From: Gammaproteobacteria bacterium
GTDB lineage: Bacteria > Pseudomonadota > Gammaproteobacteria > Steroidobacterales > Steroidobacteraceae
Assembly: GCA_005878835.1 (NCBI GenBank)
Contig: VBMV01000051.1
Span: 1 to 64,000, forward strand
DNA length: 64,000 bases
Direction of reading: 5' to 3'
Shown one piece after another: positions 45,497-55,061 of the stretch. Position numbers and translations under genes: made by a program. The notes under the pieces were generated by a model that was given only the letters and a program-made list of their open reading frames with translations, was not told the DNA's origin and made no database searches. Each line of letters starts with the position of its first letter. Position 1 is the stretch's first letter.

Positions 45497-46252
45497 TCAG
45501 CGGGACGTCGAGGCGCTCATCGACGCGTCCGCTGAGGTGGAAGCGGAAGCGGAGAAGTCGCCGCCGGCCGCCGCACCCTCGCGATGACGCGAGTCAGAGT
45601 CGCCATCCGCCGCCGGCTTGCCGGGGTTACGGGTCCGCGTGGCACCCTCACCCGGGTTGCGCGGCGCCGTCGGGCTCGAGTTGGCACGCTGGCCGGACGC
45701 TGCACCGCCGCCGACGGCGCTCGCGCCGGCCTCACCGGCTGAGCTCCCCGAGGCTGCGCCGCCCAGCACCCCGCCCGCATTCACGCTGCGGGTGTGCGCT
45801 TCAGCGCCGCTCGCGGCGCTCGCCGCCGTGCTCGCCGTCGCCCGCGGCGCGCTCGCGGCAGCCGCACTGGCCGTGTCGGCGGCCAGATCGACGCCCTTGC
45901 GCGCCTCGTGGCGCGCCGACGCTTCCGTCTTGCCCGCCGACGCTTCCGTCTTGCCCGCGGCGCGCGCGCCGGCGCGAGCAGCGCCCTGTGTCCCGGCGCC
46001 GACCGTGCGCTCAGCACGGCCCAGGCCGTCAAGCTCGCCGCCGGCGCCACCCTGGACAGACCCGCGGGCGCCGCCGCCGATGGACCCGCCGACGCCGTCA
46101 TTCATGGGGCCACCCATGCCGCCGATGCCCCCGCCGAGCGTCCCGCCGAGCCCGCCGTGCGCGCCACCGCCCAGGATCTGCGCGTGAGCGGGAGCGGCCA
46201 CAGCCAGCACGGCTGCGATCGCGGCGCTCGTGAAAAGATGATTGATCTTCAT
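45497..46252 (-). CDS. Secreted Gly/Ala-rich low-complexity protein
   Basis: The 251-residue protein has a clear signal peptide, MKINHLFTSAAIAAVLAVA, cleaved near AHA. It is then Gly-rich (GGGAHGGLGGTLGGGIGG) and later Ala/Ser/Thr-rich. A duplicated KTEASAGKTEASA is encoded by a 21-bp direct repeat near 45910-45960. The composition is that of a disordered surface or matrix protein. AGAGGAGACGACC before the ATG is a strong ribosome site. I know no function. It lies downstream of the S8 protease gene on the same strand, separated by 105 bp. Confidence 0.7.
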   Translation of the reverse strand: MKINHLFTSAAIAAVLAVAAPAHAQILGGGAHGGLGGTLGGGIGGMGGPMNDGVGGSIGGGARGSVQGGAGGELDGLGRAERTVGAGTQGAARAGARAAGKTEASAGKTEASARHEARKGVDLAADTASAAAASAPRATASTAASAASGAEAHTRSVNAGGVLGGAASGSSAGEAGASAVGGGAASGQRANSSPTAPRNPGEGATRTRNPGKPAADGDSDSRHREGAAAGGDFSASASTSADASMSASTSR

Positions 46253-46357
46253 GGTCGTCTCCTCTCGAGGCCGCGGCCCATCCGCGACCCTTCGCCGAGT
46301 ACTACGACCGGCCGCTGCGAATTCTTCCGCAGCACGGGGGATTTTCGTGGGTTTGAC

Positions 46358-47695
46358 TTAACGTGCTCCCAGCCGGGCGAGCGCCGGCTGCCGGCGCAGG
46401 TCCGCACCCACCAGTCCATAGCCGTAGACCGGATCGAGGCCCGCGGTCCCGAGATCCACTGCCCGCGCGGCCAGAGCAGCCACCGCCTGCTGTGCGGCGC
46501 TGTCATCGGGCGTGGGCAGCTCGAGCGCCAGCAGCCCCGCGACGATGGGCGAGGCGAACGAAGTCCCGCGCACCAGCGCATACCCCTGGTGCGGCCCCGC
46601 CGCGGCCATGTCCGCTCCGGGGGCGGCGAATTTCACCTGCGCGCCGCGCAGCGCCTCGACCAGCACCTGCTGGCGCGCGTCCACCGCCGTCACTCCCACC
46701 ACTCCCGGCCAGGCCGCCGGATACAGCGGCGGCGCGGCCGGACCATCATTGCCGACCGCGGCCACCACCAGGTGGCCGCGCGCCAGCACGTTCTGCACGA
46801 TGCCCGCGAGCGTTCTGTTCGGCGGTCCCACCAGGCTCACGTTGATGACCGGAACCTGCTCGCGCACGAGCCAGGCAAACGCCTCCGCCACCGAATCCAC
46901 CGCGCCCCCGGTGGGAAGGCCGCAGAACACGTCCACGGCGTAGAGAGCGGACCCGGGCGCTGCGCCGTGCAAGGCGCTGGCGCGGCCGACCATGAGCGAG
47001 GCCACCGCGGTCCCGTGCTCGGCGGGTACCGCTCTGGCGCAGCCGTGCTGTTGAACCGTGATGCCGCTGAACACCTCGTGAGTCACGTCCACGCCACTGT
47101 CGATCAGGCCGACTCGAATCGCGCTGACGCCCTGCGCCCCGGGCGCGCGCGCTACGGCGCCCGGCGCAGGCGCGGGTTGCGCAGCCGGCTCTGCGAGGCC
47201 GACCGCACCGCTGTCGGTATAGACGTGATTGAAGTCGTAGACGCCCGCGGGGTCGAGCTCCTGCAGGCGTGCCAGGGCGTGCGCGGTGCCTCTCGCGGCG
47301 TGCAACACCACGACGTGAGTGCCGAGCTCTGCGGACACCGACTCGCGCACCACTGAAAATCCCGCCGCGCCGGCCGCCTGCAACGCGGCAGCGCTCGGAG
47401 ACAGGGCGAGCAGCTCCCCGCGCACCATGGGCGCGCCGTGCGGGTCGGCCTCGAGCACGTCCCGGTGCCGGCGCAGCTGCTCGCGAACCCGCAGGGCACG
47501 CAGTTCCCGCAGGCGGCGCGGATCGACTTCGCCCGCGAGCACGGCGGCGGATTTGTCGATATCCAGCACGCCGGCCGCGGGCACATTCGGCAGTGTGACG
47601 CCGGGCACCGACGGCACACGCACGGCGGGCAGACCGATCTGTGCGAGCGCCGCCGACGCGATCAACAGCAGCAATGTCGATACGACGGTGCGCAT
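46358..47695 (-). CDS. Exported S8 (subtilisin) family serine protease
   Basis: The 445-residue protein has a signal peptide, MRTVVSTLLLLIASAALAQ, and a prodomain-like N-terminal region to about 190. The S8 catalytic domain follows with the Asp in GLIDSGVDVTHEVF, the His in PAEHGTAVASLMVG, and the Ser in RGTSFASPIVAGLLAL near 395. The oxyanion Asn lies in VVAAVGNDGP. It is a secreted or periplasmic endopeptidase. It starts 38 bp from the divergent ECF sigma gene, so their control regions overlap; a sigma-controlled protease is plausible. An upstream GTG frame was rejected as it overlaps the sigma gene. Confidence 0.92.
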   Translation of the reverse strand: MRTVVSTLLLLIASAALAQIGLPAVRVPSVPGVTLPNVPAAGVLDIDKSAAVLAGEVDPRRLRELRALRVREQLRRHRDVLEADPHGAPMVRGELLALSPSAAALQAAGAAGFSVVRESVSAELGTHVVVLHAARGTAHALARLQELDPAGVYDFNHVYTDSGAVGLAEPAAQPAPAPGAVARAPGAQGVSAIRVGLIDSGVDVTHEVFSGITVQQHGCARAVPAEHGTAVASLMVGRASALHGAAPGSALYAVDVFCGLPTGGAVDSVAEAFAWLVREQVPVINVSLVGPPNRTLAGIVQNVLARGHLVVAAVGNDGPAAPPLYPAAWPGVVGVTAVDARQQVLVEALRGAQVKFAAPGADMAAAGPHQGYALVRGTSFASPIVAGLLALELPTPDDSAAQQAVAALAARAVDLGTAGLDPVYGYGLVGADLRRQPALARLGAR

Positions 47696-47733
47696 GCGAG
47701 CACCATAGTTGAACGTGGGCGCGCAGGGAAGAA

Positions 47734-48282
47734 ATGGAAGAAAATGGCACTCATGAACGTAATGCCGGCATAGACGTGCGCGCCTCACCCGCCGAGCTGC
47801 GCGAGGAGCTGGTCATGCTACTGCCGCGGTTGCGACGCTTTGCGCGTGCACTCGCCAGAGACGTGCACGACGCCGACGACCTGGTGCAGATCGCGGTCGA
47901 GCGGGCGCTGACCCGCAGCGCACAACTGCGGCCGGACGCGCCGCTGTCGAGCTGGATGTTCGGCATCGTGCGCAACGCGTGGCTCGACGAGCTGCGCGCG
48001 CGCGGCCGGCGTACACGGCTGTTCGCGCCCGAGGAGTCCGCCGAGCGGATCGGCGATGCCTCCCAGGGCGCGCACGCGGACCTGCTGGCGGTGCAGGACG
48101 CGCTGGCGCGCCTGCCCGAGGAGCAGCGTGCGGCGGTCGCGCTGGTGCTGATCGAGGGTCTCTCCTACAAGGAAGCCGCACACATCATGGAGGTGCCGAT
48201 CGGTACGCTCACCAGCCGCCTGGCGCGCGGCCGCGAGGCGCTGCAGGAGATGCTGGGCGAGAGCACGGGAGCGCTGCGATGA
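47734..48282 (+). CDS. ECF-type RNA polymerase sigma factor
   Basis: The 182-residue protein has sigma-70 region 2 (ALARDVHDADDLVQIAVERAL and SWMFGIVRNAWLDELRAR). Region 4 is LPEEQRAAVALVLIEGLSYKEAAHIMEVPIGTLTSRLARGREAL. There is no region 3, as in extracytoplasmic function sigmas. It recruits polymerase to stress or envelope promoters. ATG at 47734 has GGGAAG only 3 bp before; a later start at about 47776 (GTGCGCGCC) is possible. Its stop overlaps the anti-sigma start by ATGA, so the two are made together. Confidence 0.93.
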   Translation: MEENGTHERNAGIDVRASPAELREELVMLLPRLRRFARALARDVHDADDLVQIAVERALTRSAQLRPDAPLSSWMFGIVRNAWLDELRARGRRTRLFAPEESAERIGDASQGAHADLLAVQDALARLPEEQRAAVALVLIEGLSYKEAAHIMEVPIGTLTSRLARGREALQEMLGESTGALR

Positions 48283-49019
48283 ACTTCAGCGACGAGACTG
48301 TGATGGCGTACGCCGACGGGGAGCTGGACGCCGCCAGCCGCGCCGCGGTGGAGGCCGCGATGGCCACCGATCCGCAGTTGGCGCAACGGGTCGCGCGGCA
48401 TCGGGCGCTGCGCGAGCGGCTGCGTGCGGCGCTCGACCCGGTGCTCGATGAGCCGCCGCCGGAGCGTCTGCTCGAGGGCGTGCGCGGCGCGCCGGCGCCG
48501 CGGCGCGCCGCCAACGTGGTGGCGCTGAAGCGCAAAGCCGCGCCGCGCTGGTCGTGGCCGCAGTGGGGCGCGATCGCGGCGAGCCTCGTGGGCGGTGTGC
48601 TGCTGGGGCCGCTGCTGCTGCGCGCCCCCGCGGGCGCAGCGCTCGTCACGCGCGACGGGCAGGTGCTGGCGAGCGGGGTGCTGGCGCGCGCGCTCACCGA
48701 ACAGCTCGCGAGCGATCAGCCGCGCGGCGCGCCGGTGCAGATCGGTGTCAGCTTTCGAGCCAGGAACGGCGACTACTGCCGCACGTTCGTGCTGCGCGAG
48801 CAAAGCGCGCTCGCCGGACTCGCCTGCCGGGGACGCGAAGCCTGGCGCCTCGAGGTGCTGGCGCAGACTCCCGCCCAGCCGGCCGCCGCCGCGGACTACC
48901 GGCCGGCGGGCTCGGCGCTGCCGGCCAGCGTGGCGCGCACGCTCGATGAGCTGATCGCCGGTGAACCGCTCGATGCCGCCGGCGAGACGGGCGCGCGCGC
49001 GCGCGGCTGGAAGCCTTGA
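48279..49019 (+). CDS. Anti-sigma factor, membrane-anchored
   Basis: The 246-residue protein begins with an anti-sigma-like segment, MAYADGELDAASRAAVEAAM. A basic linker and one membrane helix follow (about 100-120, WGAIAASLVGGVLLGPLLL), then a periplasmic domain with two Cys (DYCRTFVL and GLACRGRE). It probably binds the upstream ECF factor in the cytoplasm and responds to an envelope cue. No HxxxCxxC zinc motif is seen, unlike ZAS anti-sigmas. The ATGA overlap with the sigma gene supports the pairing. The signal is unknown. Confidence 0.85.
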   Translation: MNFSDETVMAYADGELDAASRAAVEAAMATDPQLAQRVARHRALRERLRAALDPVLDEPPPERLLEGVRGAPAPRRAANVVALKRKAAPRWSWPQWGAIAASLVGGVLLGPLLLRAPAGAALVTRDGQVLASGVLARALTEQLASDQPRGAPVQIGVSFRARNGDYCRTFVLREQSALAGLACRGREAWRLEVLAQTPAQPAAAADYRPAGSALPASVARTLDELIAGEPLDAAGETGARARGWKP

Positions 49020-49047
49020 GCGGGCCGCATCACGACCCCGGCGCAGA

Positions 49048-49950
49048 TCACACCCGGAAAGACTCCGCCAGTCGCCTGCGGGCCGCCCGGCCCGCCTCGA
49101 GATCCAGACAGTTGACGATCGCGAGCCGAAAGCCACCGGGTGGCATCGGGTGGGCGGCGGGCGGGCGGTCGGCGTGAAAGGTGATCTGCACGCTGCTCAC
49201 ATCCGGCATGCGCCGCACCTGCTCGACCACGGACGCAGCCGGATGCTGGTATTCGCGGCCGTGCGGGCCGAACAGGGCGACGCTGTAGCCGTTCCTGCGG
49301 TCGCGCTCGGCGTAGCGCCATTCGCCCTGCCCGTACAGGCCAACCACGGCCGGCAGCCAGCCGGCGCCGTACAGATCCGGCCACTGATCGGCGAAGCGCA
49401 GATGCGCGTCGATGATGCGCCCGCCGATGGTCTCGAGATTGAGCATGCCGGTGTAGGTGGCCAGATGCTGCCCGACCCACGCGCCCAGATAACCCTCGAG
49501 CGGCGCGCGTGCCGCCGCCTCGATGGTCCAGTAATCGAAGGTGCCGCCCGCGGCGGCCGTGCCGAGGCTGTGGCGCAGCCACACCACCCTTCCGGCCCGC
49601 ACGGCGAGGTCGGTGCTGACGTGCTCGCCTTCGAGCAGCGTCATCCAGAAGTGTCCCGGCGTCAGGTAGCGCTCGTAGTGCTCGCGATCGGCCAACACCC
49701 GGCTGCCGACGCCCATGCCGCGCAGGTTCATGATGGGCTTGCTGAATACCGGGAAGGCCGGCGGGCACACCCCGTGCGGCGCACAGGCGAGGCCCTGCGA
49801 GGCGGCCACCGCCAGCTTGTTGTAGATCCCGCGATGCGCGGGGTACCACAGGTACGCGTCCGGGTCCTCGGTGGGAATGCGCACTTCCTCCGGGCACGCC
49901 ACGCCCTCGAAGTATTGCAGGCGCCAGGGATCGGCTTCGCAGAAAGGCAT
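49048..49950 (-). CDS. Uncharacterised protein, weakly ATP-grasp-like
   Basis: I do not recognise the family with certainty. The 300-residue product is soluble. Features that recall ATP-grasp enzymes are VFSKPIMNLRGMGVG (a Lys followed by a Gly-rich loop), FWMTLLEGEHVSTDLAVRAG, and LNLETIGGRIIDAHLRF near 195, which could hold metal-binding Glu/Asn. A CPEE motif and two further Cys are near the start. It ends 29 bp from the convergent anti-sigma gene and lies 38 bp downstream of fhs on the same strand, so it is likely co-transcribed and may act in one-carbon metabolism. Confidence 0.55.
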   Translation of the reverse strand: MPFCEADPWRLQYFEGVACPEEVRIPTEDPDAYLWYPAHRGIYNKLAVAASQGLACAPHGVCPPAFPVFSKPIMNLRGMGVGSRVLADREHYERYLTPGHFWMTLLEGEHVSTDLAVRAGRVVWLRHSLGTAAAGGTFDYWTIEAAARAPLEGYLGAWVGQHLATYTGMLNLETIGGRIIDAHLRFADQWPDLYGAGWLPAVVGLYGQGEWRYAERDRRNGYSVALFGPHGREYQHPAASVVEQVRRMPDVSSVQITFHADRPPAAHPMPPGGFRLAIVNCLDLEAGRAARRRLAESFRV

Positions 49951-49988
49951 GGCGGATGATGAGACAGCCGGTTCGCGGGCGGGTCCGT

Positions 49989-51695
49989 CTAGAACAGCCC
50001 CGTGATGCGCCCGTCCGCGCCGACGTCGATGCTGTTCGCGGCGGGCACCTTCGGCAGCCCGGGCATGGTCATGATGTCGCCGCAGATCATGATGACGAAT
50101 TCCGCGCCCGCGGCGAGCCGCACCTCGCGAATGTTGACCACGTGGTGGGCCGGCGCGCCGCGCAGTTTCGGGTCGGTGGAGAAGGAGTACTGGGTCTTGG
50201 CGACGCACACCGGGTAGTGCCCATAGCCGCCATCCTGCAGCTGGCGGATCTGCGCGCGCACCTTGCTGTCGGCGGTGATATCGGTGGCGTGGTAGATCTT
50301 GGTGGCGATCGCCTTCATCTTGTCCCACAGGCTGGCATCGTCTTCGTACAGGTAGCGAAAGCCGTTGGGCTCATCGCACAGGCGCACGATCTCACGGGCC
50401 AGTTCCAGCGCGCCACGCCCGCCGTGCGCGAAGTGGGTCGCCGCGATCACCCGCACGTCGTGCGGGGCAATGCGGTCGATCAGCAGCTGGATCTCACGCT
50501 CGCTGTCTTCGGCGCGGCGGTTGATGGCCACCGTGCAGGGCAGGCCGTAGCGGTTGTGAACATTGTCGATGTGTCGCTCGAGGTTGACCACGCCGCGATC
50601 GAGCGCGGCGAGATTCTCGCTCTTCAGGTCGGCGAGCTCGACGCCGCCGTGGTACTTGAGCGCCCGCACGGTGGCCACGATCACCGCGGCGGCGGGCCTG
50701 AAGCCGGCCTTGCGGCACATGATATCGACGAACTTCTCCGCGCCCAGGTCGGCGCCGAACCCGGCCTCGGTCACCACGTAGTCGGCAAGCTTGAGCGCGG
50801 TGCGCGTCGCGATCACCGAGTTGCAGCCGTGCGCGATGTTGGCGAACGGACCGCCGTGGATGAAGGCCGGGTTGTTCTCGAGCGTCTGCACCAGATTGGG
50901 TGCGAGCGCCGTCTTCAGCAGCGCCGCCATTGCGCCGTGCGCCTTGAGCTCGCGCGCCAGGACCGGTGAGTTGTCGGCGCGGTAACCGACCACGATCCTG
51001 CCGAGGCGTTCCTTCAGGTCGGCGAGGCTGTTGGCGAGACACAGGATCGCCATGACCTCGGAAGCCACCACGATATCGAAACCGTCCTCACGCGGCACTC
51101 CGTCGGCGCTGCCGCCGAGTCCGATGACGATCTGGCGCAGCGCCCGATCGTTGACATCGACCACGCGGCGCCAGCTGATGCGGCGCACGTCGAAACCGAG
51201 CTGATTGCCCTGGTAGATGTGGTTGTCGATGAGCGCGGCCAGCAGGTTGTTGGCGAGCGCGATGGCGGCAAAGTCGCCGGTGAAATGCAGGTTGATGTCC
51301 TCCATCGGCACCACCTGCGAGTAGCCGCCGCCGGCCGCACCCCCCTTCATGCCGAACACCGGTCCCAGGGCCGGCTCGCGCAGGCACACGATGGCGCGCT
51401 TGCCCAGCAGGTTCAGCGCATCGCCCAGCCCCACGGTCGTGGTGGTCTTGCCCTCTCCGGCGGGCGTCGGCGAGATCGCGGTCACCAGCACCAGCTTGCC
51501 GTCGGGGCGGGAATCGAGCTGCGCCACGTAATCGAGCGACACCTTCGCCTTGTAGTGCCCGTAGGGCTCGAGACACTCCTGCGGTATCCCGAGCCGCTCG
51601 TGCGCGAGCCTCGCGATGGGCAGCATGGCGGCACGCTGGGCGATCTCGATGTTGCTCGGGAAGGCAGCGGCTGCGGCGGCGGGCGTGTCGGGCAT
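49989..51695 (-). CDS. fhs: Formate-tetrahydrofolate ligase
   Basis: The 568-residue enzyme has the ATP loop [11 protein letters not shown] at 76-87 and the formate/folate segment [36 protein letters not shown] and [19 protein letters not shown] follow. It makes 10-formyltetrahydrofolate from formate with ATP, feeding purine synthesis or C1 disposal. The length matches the family. An Ala-rich N-terminal leader of about 12 residues precedes the conserved start. It is the first gene of a minus-strand unit with the unknown gene downstream, and is divergent from hemJ. Confidence 0.96.
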   Translation of the reverse strand: MPDTPAAAAAAFPSNIEIAQRAAMLPIARLAHERLGIPQECLEPYGHYKAKVSLDYVAQLDSRPDGKLVLVTAISPTPAGEGKTTTTVGLGDALNLLGKRAIVCLREPALGPVFGMKGGAAGGGYSQVVPMEDINLHFTGDFAAIALANNLLAALIDNHIYQGNQLGFDVRRISWRRVVDVNDRALRQIVIGLGGSADGVPREDGFDIVVASEVMAILCLANSLADLKERLGRIVVGYRADNSPVLARELKAHGAMAALLKTALAPNLVQTLENNPAFIHGGPFANIAHGCNSVIATRTALKLADYVVTEAGFGADLGAEKFVDIMCRKAGFRPAAAVIVATVRALKYHGGVELADLKSENLAALDRGVVNLERHIDNVHNRYGLPCTVAINRRAEDSEREIQLLIDRIAPHDVRVIAATHFAHGGRGALELAREIVRLCDEPNGFRYLYEDDASLWDKMKAIATKIYHATDITADSKVRAQIRQLQDGGYGHYPVCVAKTQYSFSTDPKLRGAPAHHVVNIREVRLAAGAEFVIMICGDIMTMPGLPKVPAANSIDVGADGRITGLF

Positions 51696-51779
51696 GAGCG
51701 TGCTGTGGCTTGGTACGGGCCGGCCATGCTACCAGAGGCCCGCACCGGGGTCGTTTGCCTTGCGGTTACAATCCCGCCC

Positions 51780-52193
51780 GTGCTGTGGCTGAAAGCCTTC
51801 CACGTGGTGTTCGTGGTCACCTGGTTCGCGGGGCTGTTCTACCTGCCGCGTCTGTTCGTCTACCACGTGGCGGCGAGCGAGCGGGAAGGGCTGGCGCGCT
51901 TCGTGGTGATGGAGCGGCGGCTGTTCTTCATCATGACGCTCGGGGCGCTGCTCGCGGTGCTGTGTGGCGCCGCCATGATCGTCGGCGCACCCGGGTACCT
52001 CACCCTGGGCTGGATGCGCGCGAAGCTGCTGCTGGTCGCGGCGCTCATCGGTTACCACGGCTGCTGTTACCACCTGATGCGGGTGCTGCGCGCGGGCGGC
52101 AACCGCCACTCGCAGCGCTGGTACCGCCTGTTCAACGAGCTCCCCGGGGTGCTGCTGGTCGCGATCGTGGTGCTGGCGGTGGTCAAGCCGTGA
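51780..52193 (+). CDS. hemJ: Protoporphyrinogen IX oxidase HemJ
   Basis: The 137-residue membrane protein has LWLKAFHVVFVVTWFAGLFYLPRLFVYH at its start, with the conserved His, and LGWMRAKLLLVAALIGYHG in the third helix with the Arg and Lys that bind heme. About four membrane helices span the length. HemJ oxidises protoporphyrinogen in heme synthesis in bacteria that lack HemG and HemY. A GTG start gives the family length; an upstream ATG at 51726 would add 18 unusual residues. The gene is convergent with pepO downstream. Confidence 0.92.
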   Translation: MLWLKAFHVVFVVTWFAGLFYLPRLFVYHVAASEREGLARFVVMERRLFFIMTLGALLAVLCGAAMIVGAPGYLTLGWMRAKLLLVAALIGYHGCCYHLMRVLRAGGNRHSQRWYRLFNELPGVLLVAIVVLAVVKP

Positions 52194-52227
52194 GGCCCGC
52201 ATCCGCCGCGGGGAGGTCCGCGCGTGC

Positions 52228-54318
52228 CTACCAGATGCGCACCCGATTTTCCGGCTTGATGTACAGCTTGTCGCCCGGCTGTACGCTGAACGCTGCGTAC
52301 CACACGTCGATGTTCGGCAGCGGTCCGTTGACGCGGAAGTTGGCGGGGCTGTGCACATCCGACATCACCACCTCGCGCAGTGCCCCCTCGCGGTACTTCT
52401 CGCGCCATACCTGGGCGTAGGCCAGGAAGAACCGCTGATCGCCCGTGAGCCCGTCGATCACGGGTGCCGGCCGACCCTTGAGTGAAATCAGGTAAGCCTC
52501 GTGCGCCATGTTGAGGCCGCCCAGGTCGCCGATATTCTCGCCGATGGTGTTGGCGCCGTTGACCTTCAGGCCCGGCAGCGCCTCGAAGGCCGAGAATTCC
52601 TCGATGAGCCGTGCGGTACGCGTCTTGAACACCTTGGCGTCCTGCGCCGTCCACCAGTCCTGCATGGCGCCGTCGGGACCGAACTTGCGGCCCTGGTCAT
52701 CGAAGCCGTGACCGATCTCGTGCCCGATCACCGCCCCGATGGCGCCGTAGTTCACGGCGGCATCCGCGTTGGGATCGAAGAACGGCGGCTGCAGGATGGC
52801 CGCCGGGAACACGATCTCGTTGTTCGAGGGGTTGTAGTAGGCGTTGATCTCCTGGGGCGTCATCTGCCATTCGGCGCGGTCGACCGGCTTGTCGAGGCGC
52901 GCCACCTGATAGTTCCAGTCCCACTCGGCCGCGCGGCGCACGTTGCCGATGAGATCGTCGCGGCGGATCGCGAGCGAGGAGTAGTCTTTCCACTTGTCGG
53001 GGTAACCGATCTTGGGCGTGAACATCGCGAGCTTCTCGTGGGCGTGCGACTTGGTCTGCGGCGTCATCCAGTCCAGGGCGTCGATGCGCTCGCCGAGCGC
53101 GGCGCGCAGGTCCGCCACCAGCTGCTGCATCTTCGCCTTCGATCCGGGCGGGAAATACTGCGCCACGTACAGCCGCCCGACCGACTCGCCGAGCGCCCCG
53201 TCCACGGCGTCGACGGCGCGCTTCCAGCGCTCGCGCTGCTGCGGCTGGCCGCGCATGGTCTGACCGTAGAACGCGAAGCGTGCCTGATCGAAGCGCTTGG
53301 GCAGGTACGGCGCGTGGCTGCTGAGGTAGTGGAATGTCAGGAAAGCCTTGAGCGTGGCGACCGGAGTGCGGCTGAAGAGCTCAGCCAGATCGTGGACCGC
53401 GGAAAGCTCGCCGAGCACCAGGTCCTGCCGGGCGCCGAGTTGCTGCGTCTCGAGGAACACCTGCCAGGGAAAGCCGGGTGCAAAGCTGAGCAGCTGCTGC
53501 CTGGTGCGCGGGTTGTAGATCGCCTCCACGTCGCGACGCTTCTCGATCGGCCATTGCACCTTCGATGCCGCGGTCTCGAACGTCATGATGTCGCGCGCCT
53601 GCGCCGTCGCGTCGCTCACCCCACCGAGGGTGAGCATCTGCGCGATGTAGGCCACGTACTTGGCCCGCAGCTCCTTGAGCGGCGGGTCCTCCTTGAGGTA
53701 ATAGTCGCGATCGGGAAGGCCGAGCGTCGACTCGCTGATGACGACGGCGTAACGATCCGGGTTCTTGAAGTCGGCCGGCAGCTGTACATCGAACAGCGAC
53801 GCGAATCCCGGCTCCCCGAACAGGCGCGCGAGCTCATCGCGCGTGTTGGCCGCGGCGATGCGCTGCAGGTCCGCCTGCACCGGTGCCAGGCCATTGGCCT
53901 CGATCGCGGCCTCGTCCATGAAGGCCGCGTAGAAGTCGCCGATCTGCTGCTCGGGTGTGCCGCTGGCGCCATGGGTGGCGGCCGCCTGCTCGATGATCTC
54001 GCGCACGCGCTGCTTGGAGAGCTCATCGAGCTGGTCGAACGGACCGAAGCCCGAGTGATCGGCGGGAATGGTGAACGTGTCATACCACGCGCCGTTTGCA
54101 TAGGCGAAGAAGTCATCGCCGGGCCTTATGCTGTGGTTGCCCGCGCTCAGGTCCAGGCCGCAATCGCCGATGACGGGCTTGGCGGATGCGGGCGCGGCGG
54201 GCGCGGACGCCGCCGGCGCGGCGGGCGCGGGTGTGACGGGCACCGATTTCTCCTCGACGGGTTTTGCAGCGCAGGCGCCGAGCAGGGCCAGCGCCGCCAT
54301 CCACGACAGTAGTCTCAT
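52228..54318 (-). CDS. pepO: M13 family endopeptidase (neprilysin-like) lipoprotein
   Basis: The 696-residue protein starts with a lipoprotein signal ending ALLGACAAK (Cys at 16) and an Ala/Pro linker. The neprilysin-like domain follows. The zinc site is VIGHEIGHGFDDQG near residue 533, followed by ENIGDLGG with the third ligand Glu. VNAYYNPSNNEIVFPA-type text precedes it. M13 enzymes cut short peptides and act at the cell envelope. Length agrees with PepO of gammaproteobacteria. It is a single gene, convergent with hemJ. Confidence 0.93.
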   Translation of the reverse strand: MRLLSWMAALALLGACAAKPVEEKSVPVTPAPAAPAASAPAAPASAKPVIGDCGLDLSAGNHSIRPGDDFFAYANGAWYDTFTIPADHSGFGPFDQLDELSKQRVREIIEQAAATHGASGTPEQQIGDFYAAFMDEAAIEANGLAPVQADLQRIAAANTRDELARLFGEPGFASLFDVQLPADFKNPDRYAVVISESTLGLPDRDYYLKEDPPLKELRAKYVAYIAQMLTLGGVSDATAQARDIMTFETAASKVQWPIEKRRDVEAIYNPRTRQQLLSFAPGFPWQVFLETQQLGARQDLVLGELSAVHDLAELFSRTPVATLKAFLTFHYLSSHAPYLPKRFDQARFAFYGQTMRGQPQQRERWKRAVDAVDGALGESVGRLYVAQYFPPGSKAKMQQLVADLRAALGERIDALDWMTPQTKSHAHEKLAMFTPKIGYPDKWKDYSSLAIRRDDLIGNVRRAAEWDWNYQVARLDKPVDRAEWQMTPQEINAYYNPSNNEIVFPAAILQPPFFDPNADAAVNYGAIGAVIGHEIGHGFDDQGRKFGPDGAMQDWWTAQDAKVFKTRTARLIEEFSAFEALPGLKVNGANTIGENIGDLGGLNMAHEAYLISLKGRPAPVIDGLTGDQRFFLAYAQVWREKYREGALREVVMSDVHSPANFRVNGPLPNIDVWYAAFSVQPGDKLYIKPENRVRIW

Positions 54319-54463
54319 AGCCTCGAGGCCTTCGAAAGCACGCGCAAGCCGCGCATCATACGGTAGTGCTGCGCCGGCCGGCTAAGCTGGCGGCGGGAAA
54401 CTTGCCGCATGCGTTCCCGCGCTGCTCGCCTGGTCGGCGCAGCGACTCGGCTCGTCGCACATC

Positions 54464-55030
54464 TCAAGCTTGCTCGCCCCAGTAGCGCACCAGGTCGCGC
54501 CACTCGCCGCGTGCGGGCGCGGCAGCCGGCGCGGTCTCGGTGCCGAGGTACAGGAAGCCGACGATGGCGTCGGTGGAGGCGAAGCCGAGCGCCTGCTTCA
54601 CCGTCTCATCATACGCAGGCCCTCCGGTCTTCCACATGGCGTTGAAGCCGAGGGCAAACGCCGCCAGCATCATGGCGTGCGCGGCCGCGCCCGCGGACAG
54701 GGTCTGCTCGATCAGCGGGATTTTCACCGCCGGGTTGCAGTGGGCGGCCACCACGACGATCAGCGGCGCGCGCAGCGCCCTGAGCCGCTCGCGCTGCAAA
54801 GCCTGTGCGCCGAGTTGCGGCTGGGCGCGCTGCGCGTGAGCGGCGAACAGCTCGCCCAGGCGCTCGCGGGCGCCGCCGCGCACCACCACGAAGCGCCAGG
54901 GACGCAAGCGGCCGTGGTCGGGGGCGCGCACCGCGCTGGACAAGATGAGCTCGAGCGCGCCCTCGTCCGGCGCCGGCTCGGTCAGCTCCCGGGCGGAGCG
55001 CCGCTTGAGAAGAGCGTCTATGGCCTGCAT
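54464..55030 (-). CDS. Nitroreductase family protein (YdjA-like)
   Basis: The 188-residue flavoprotein has KRRSARELTEPAPDEG near its start, with the Arg residues that bind FMN. SSAVRAPDHGRLRPWRFVVV follows, then AGAAAHAMMLAAFALGFNAMWKTGG and IVGFLYLGTE. The compact size and the PDHGRLRPWRF segment are typical of the YdjA subgroup, which reduces nitro or related compounds with NAD(P)H. A physiological substrate is not known. The ATG at 55030 is divergent from a DUF938 methyltransferase, 31 bp apart. Confidence 0.9.
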   Translation of the reverse strand: MQAIDALLKRRSARELTEPAPDEGALELILSSAVRAPDHGRLRPWRFVVVRGGARERLGELFAAHAQRAQPQLGAQALQRERLRALRAPLIVVVAAHCNPAVKIPLIEQTLSAGAAAHAMMLAAFALGFNAMWKTGGPAYDETVKQALGFASTDAIVGFLYLGTETAPAAAPARGEWRDLVRYWGEQA

Positions 55031-55061
55031 CGGCGTATTGTCGCAGACTCGCGCCGTGCTG

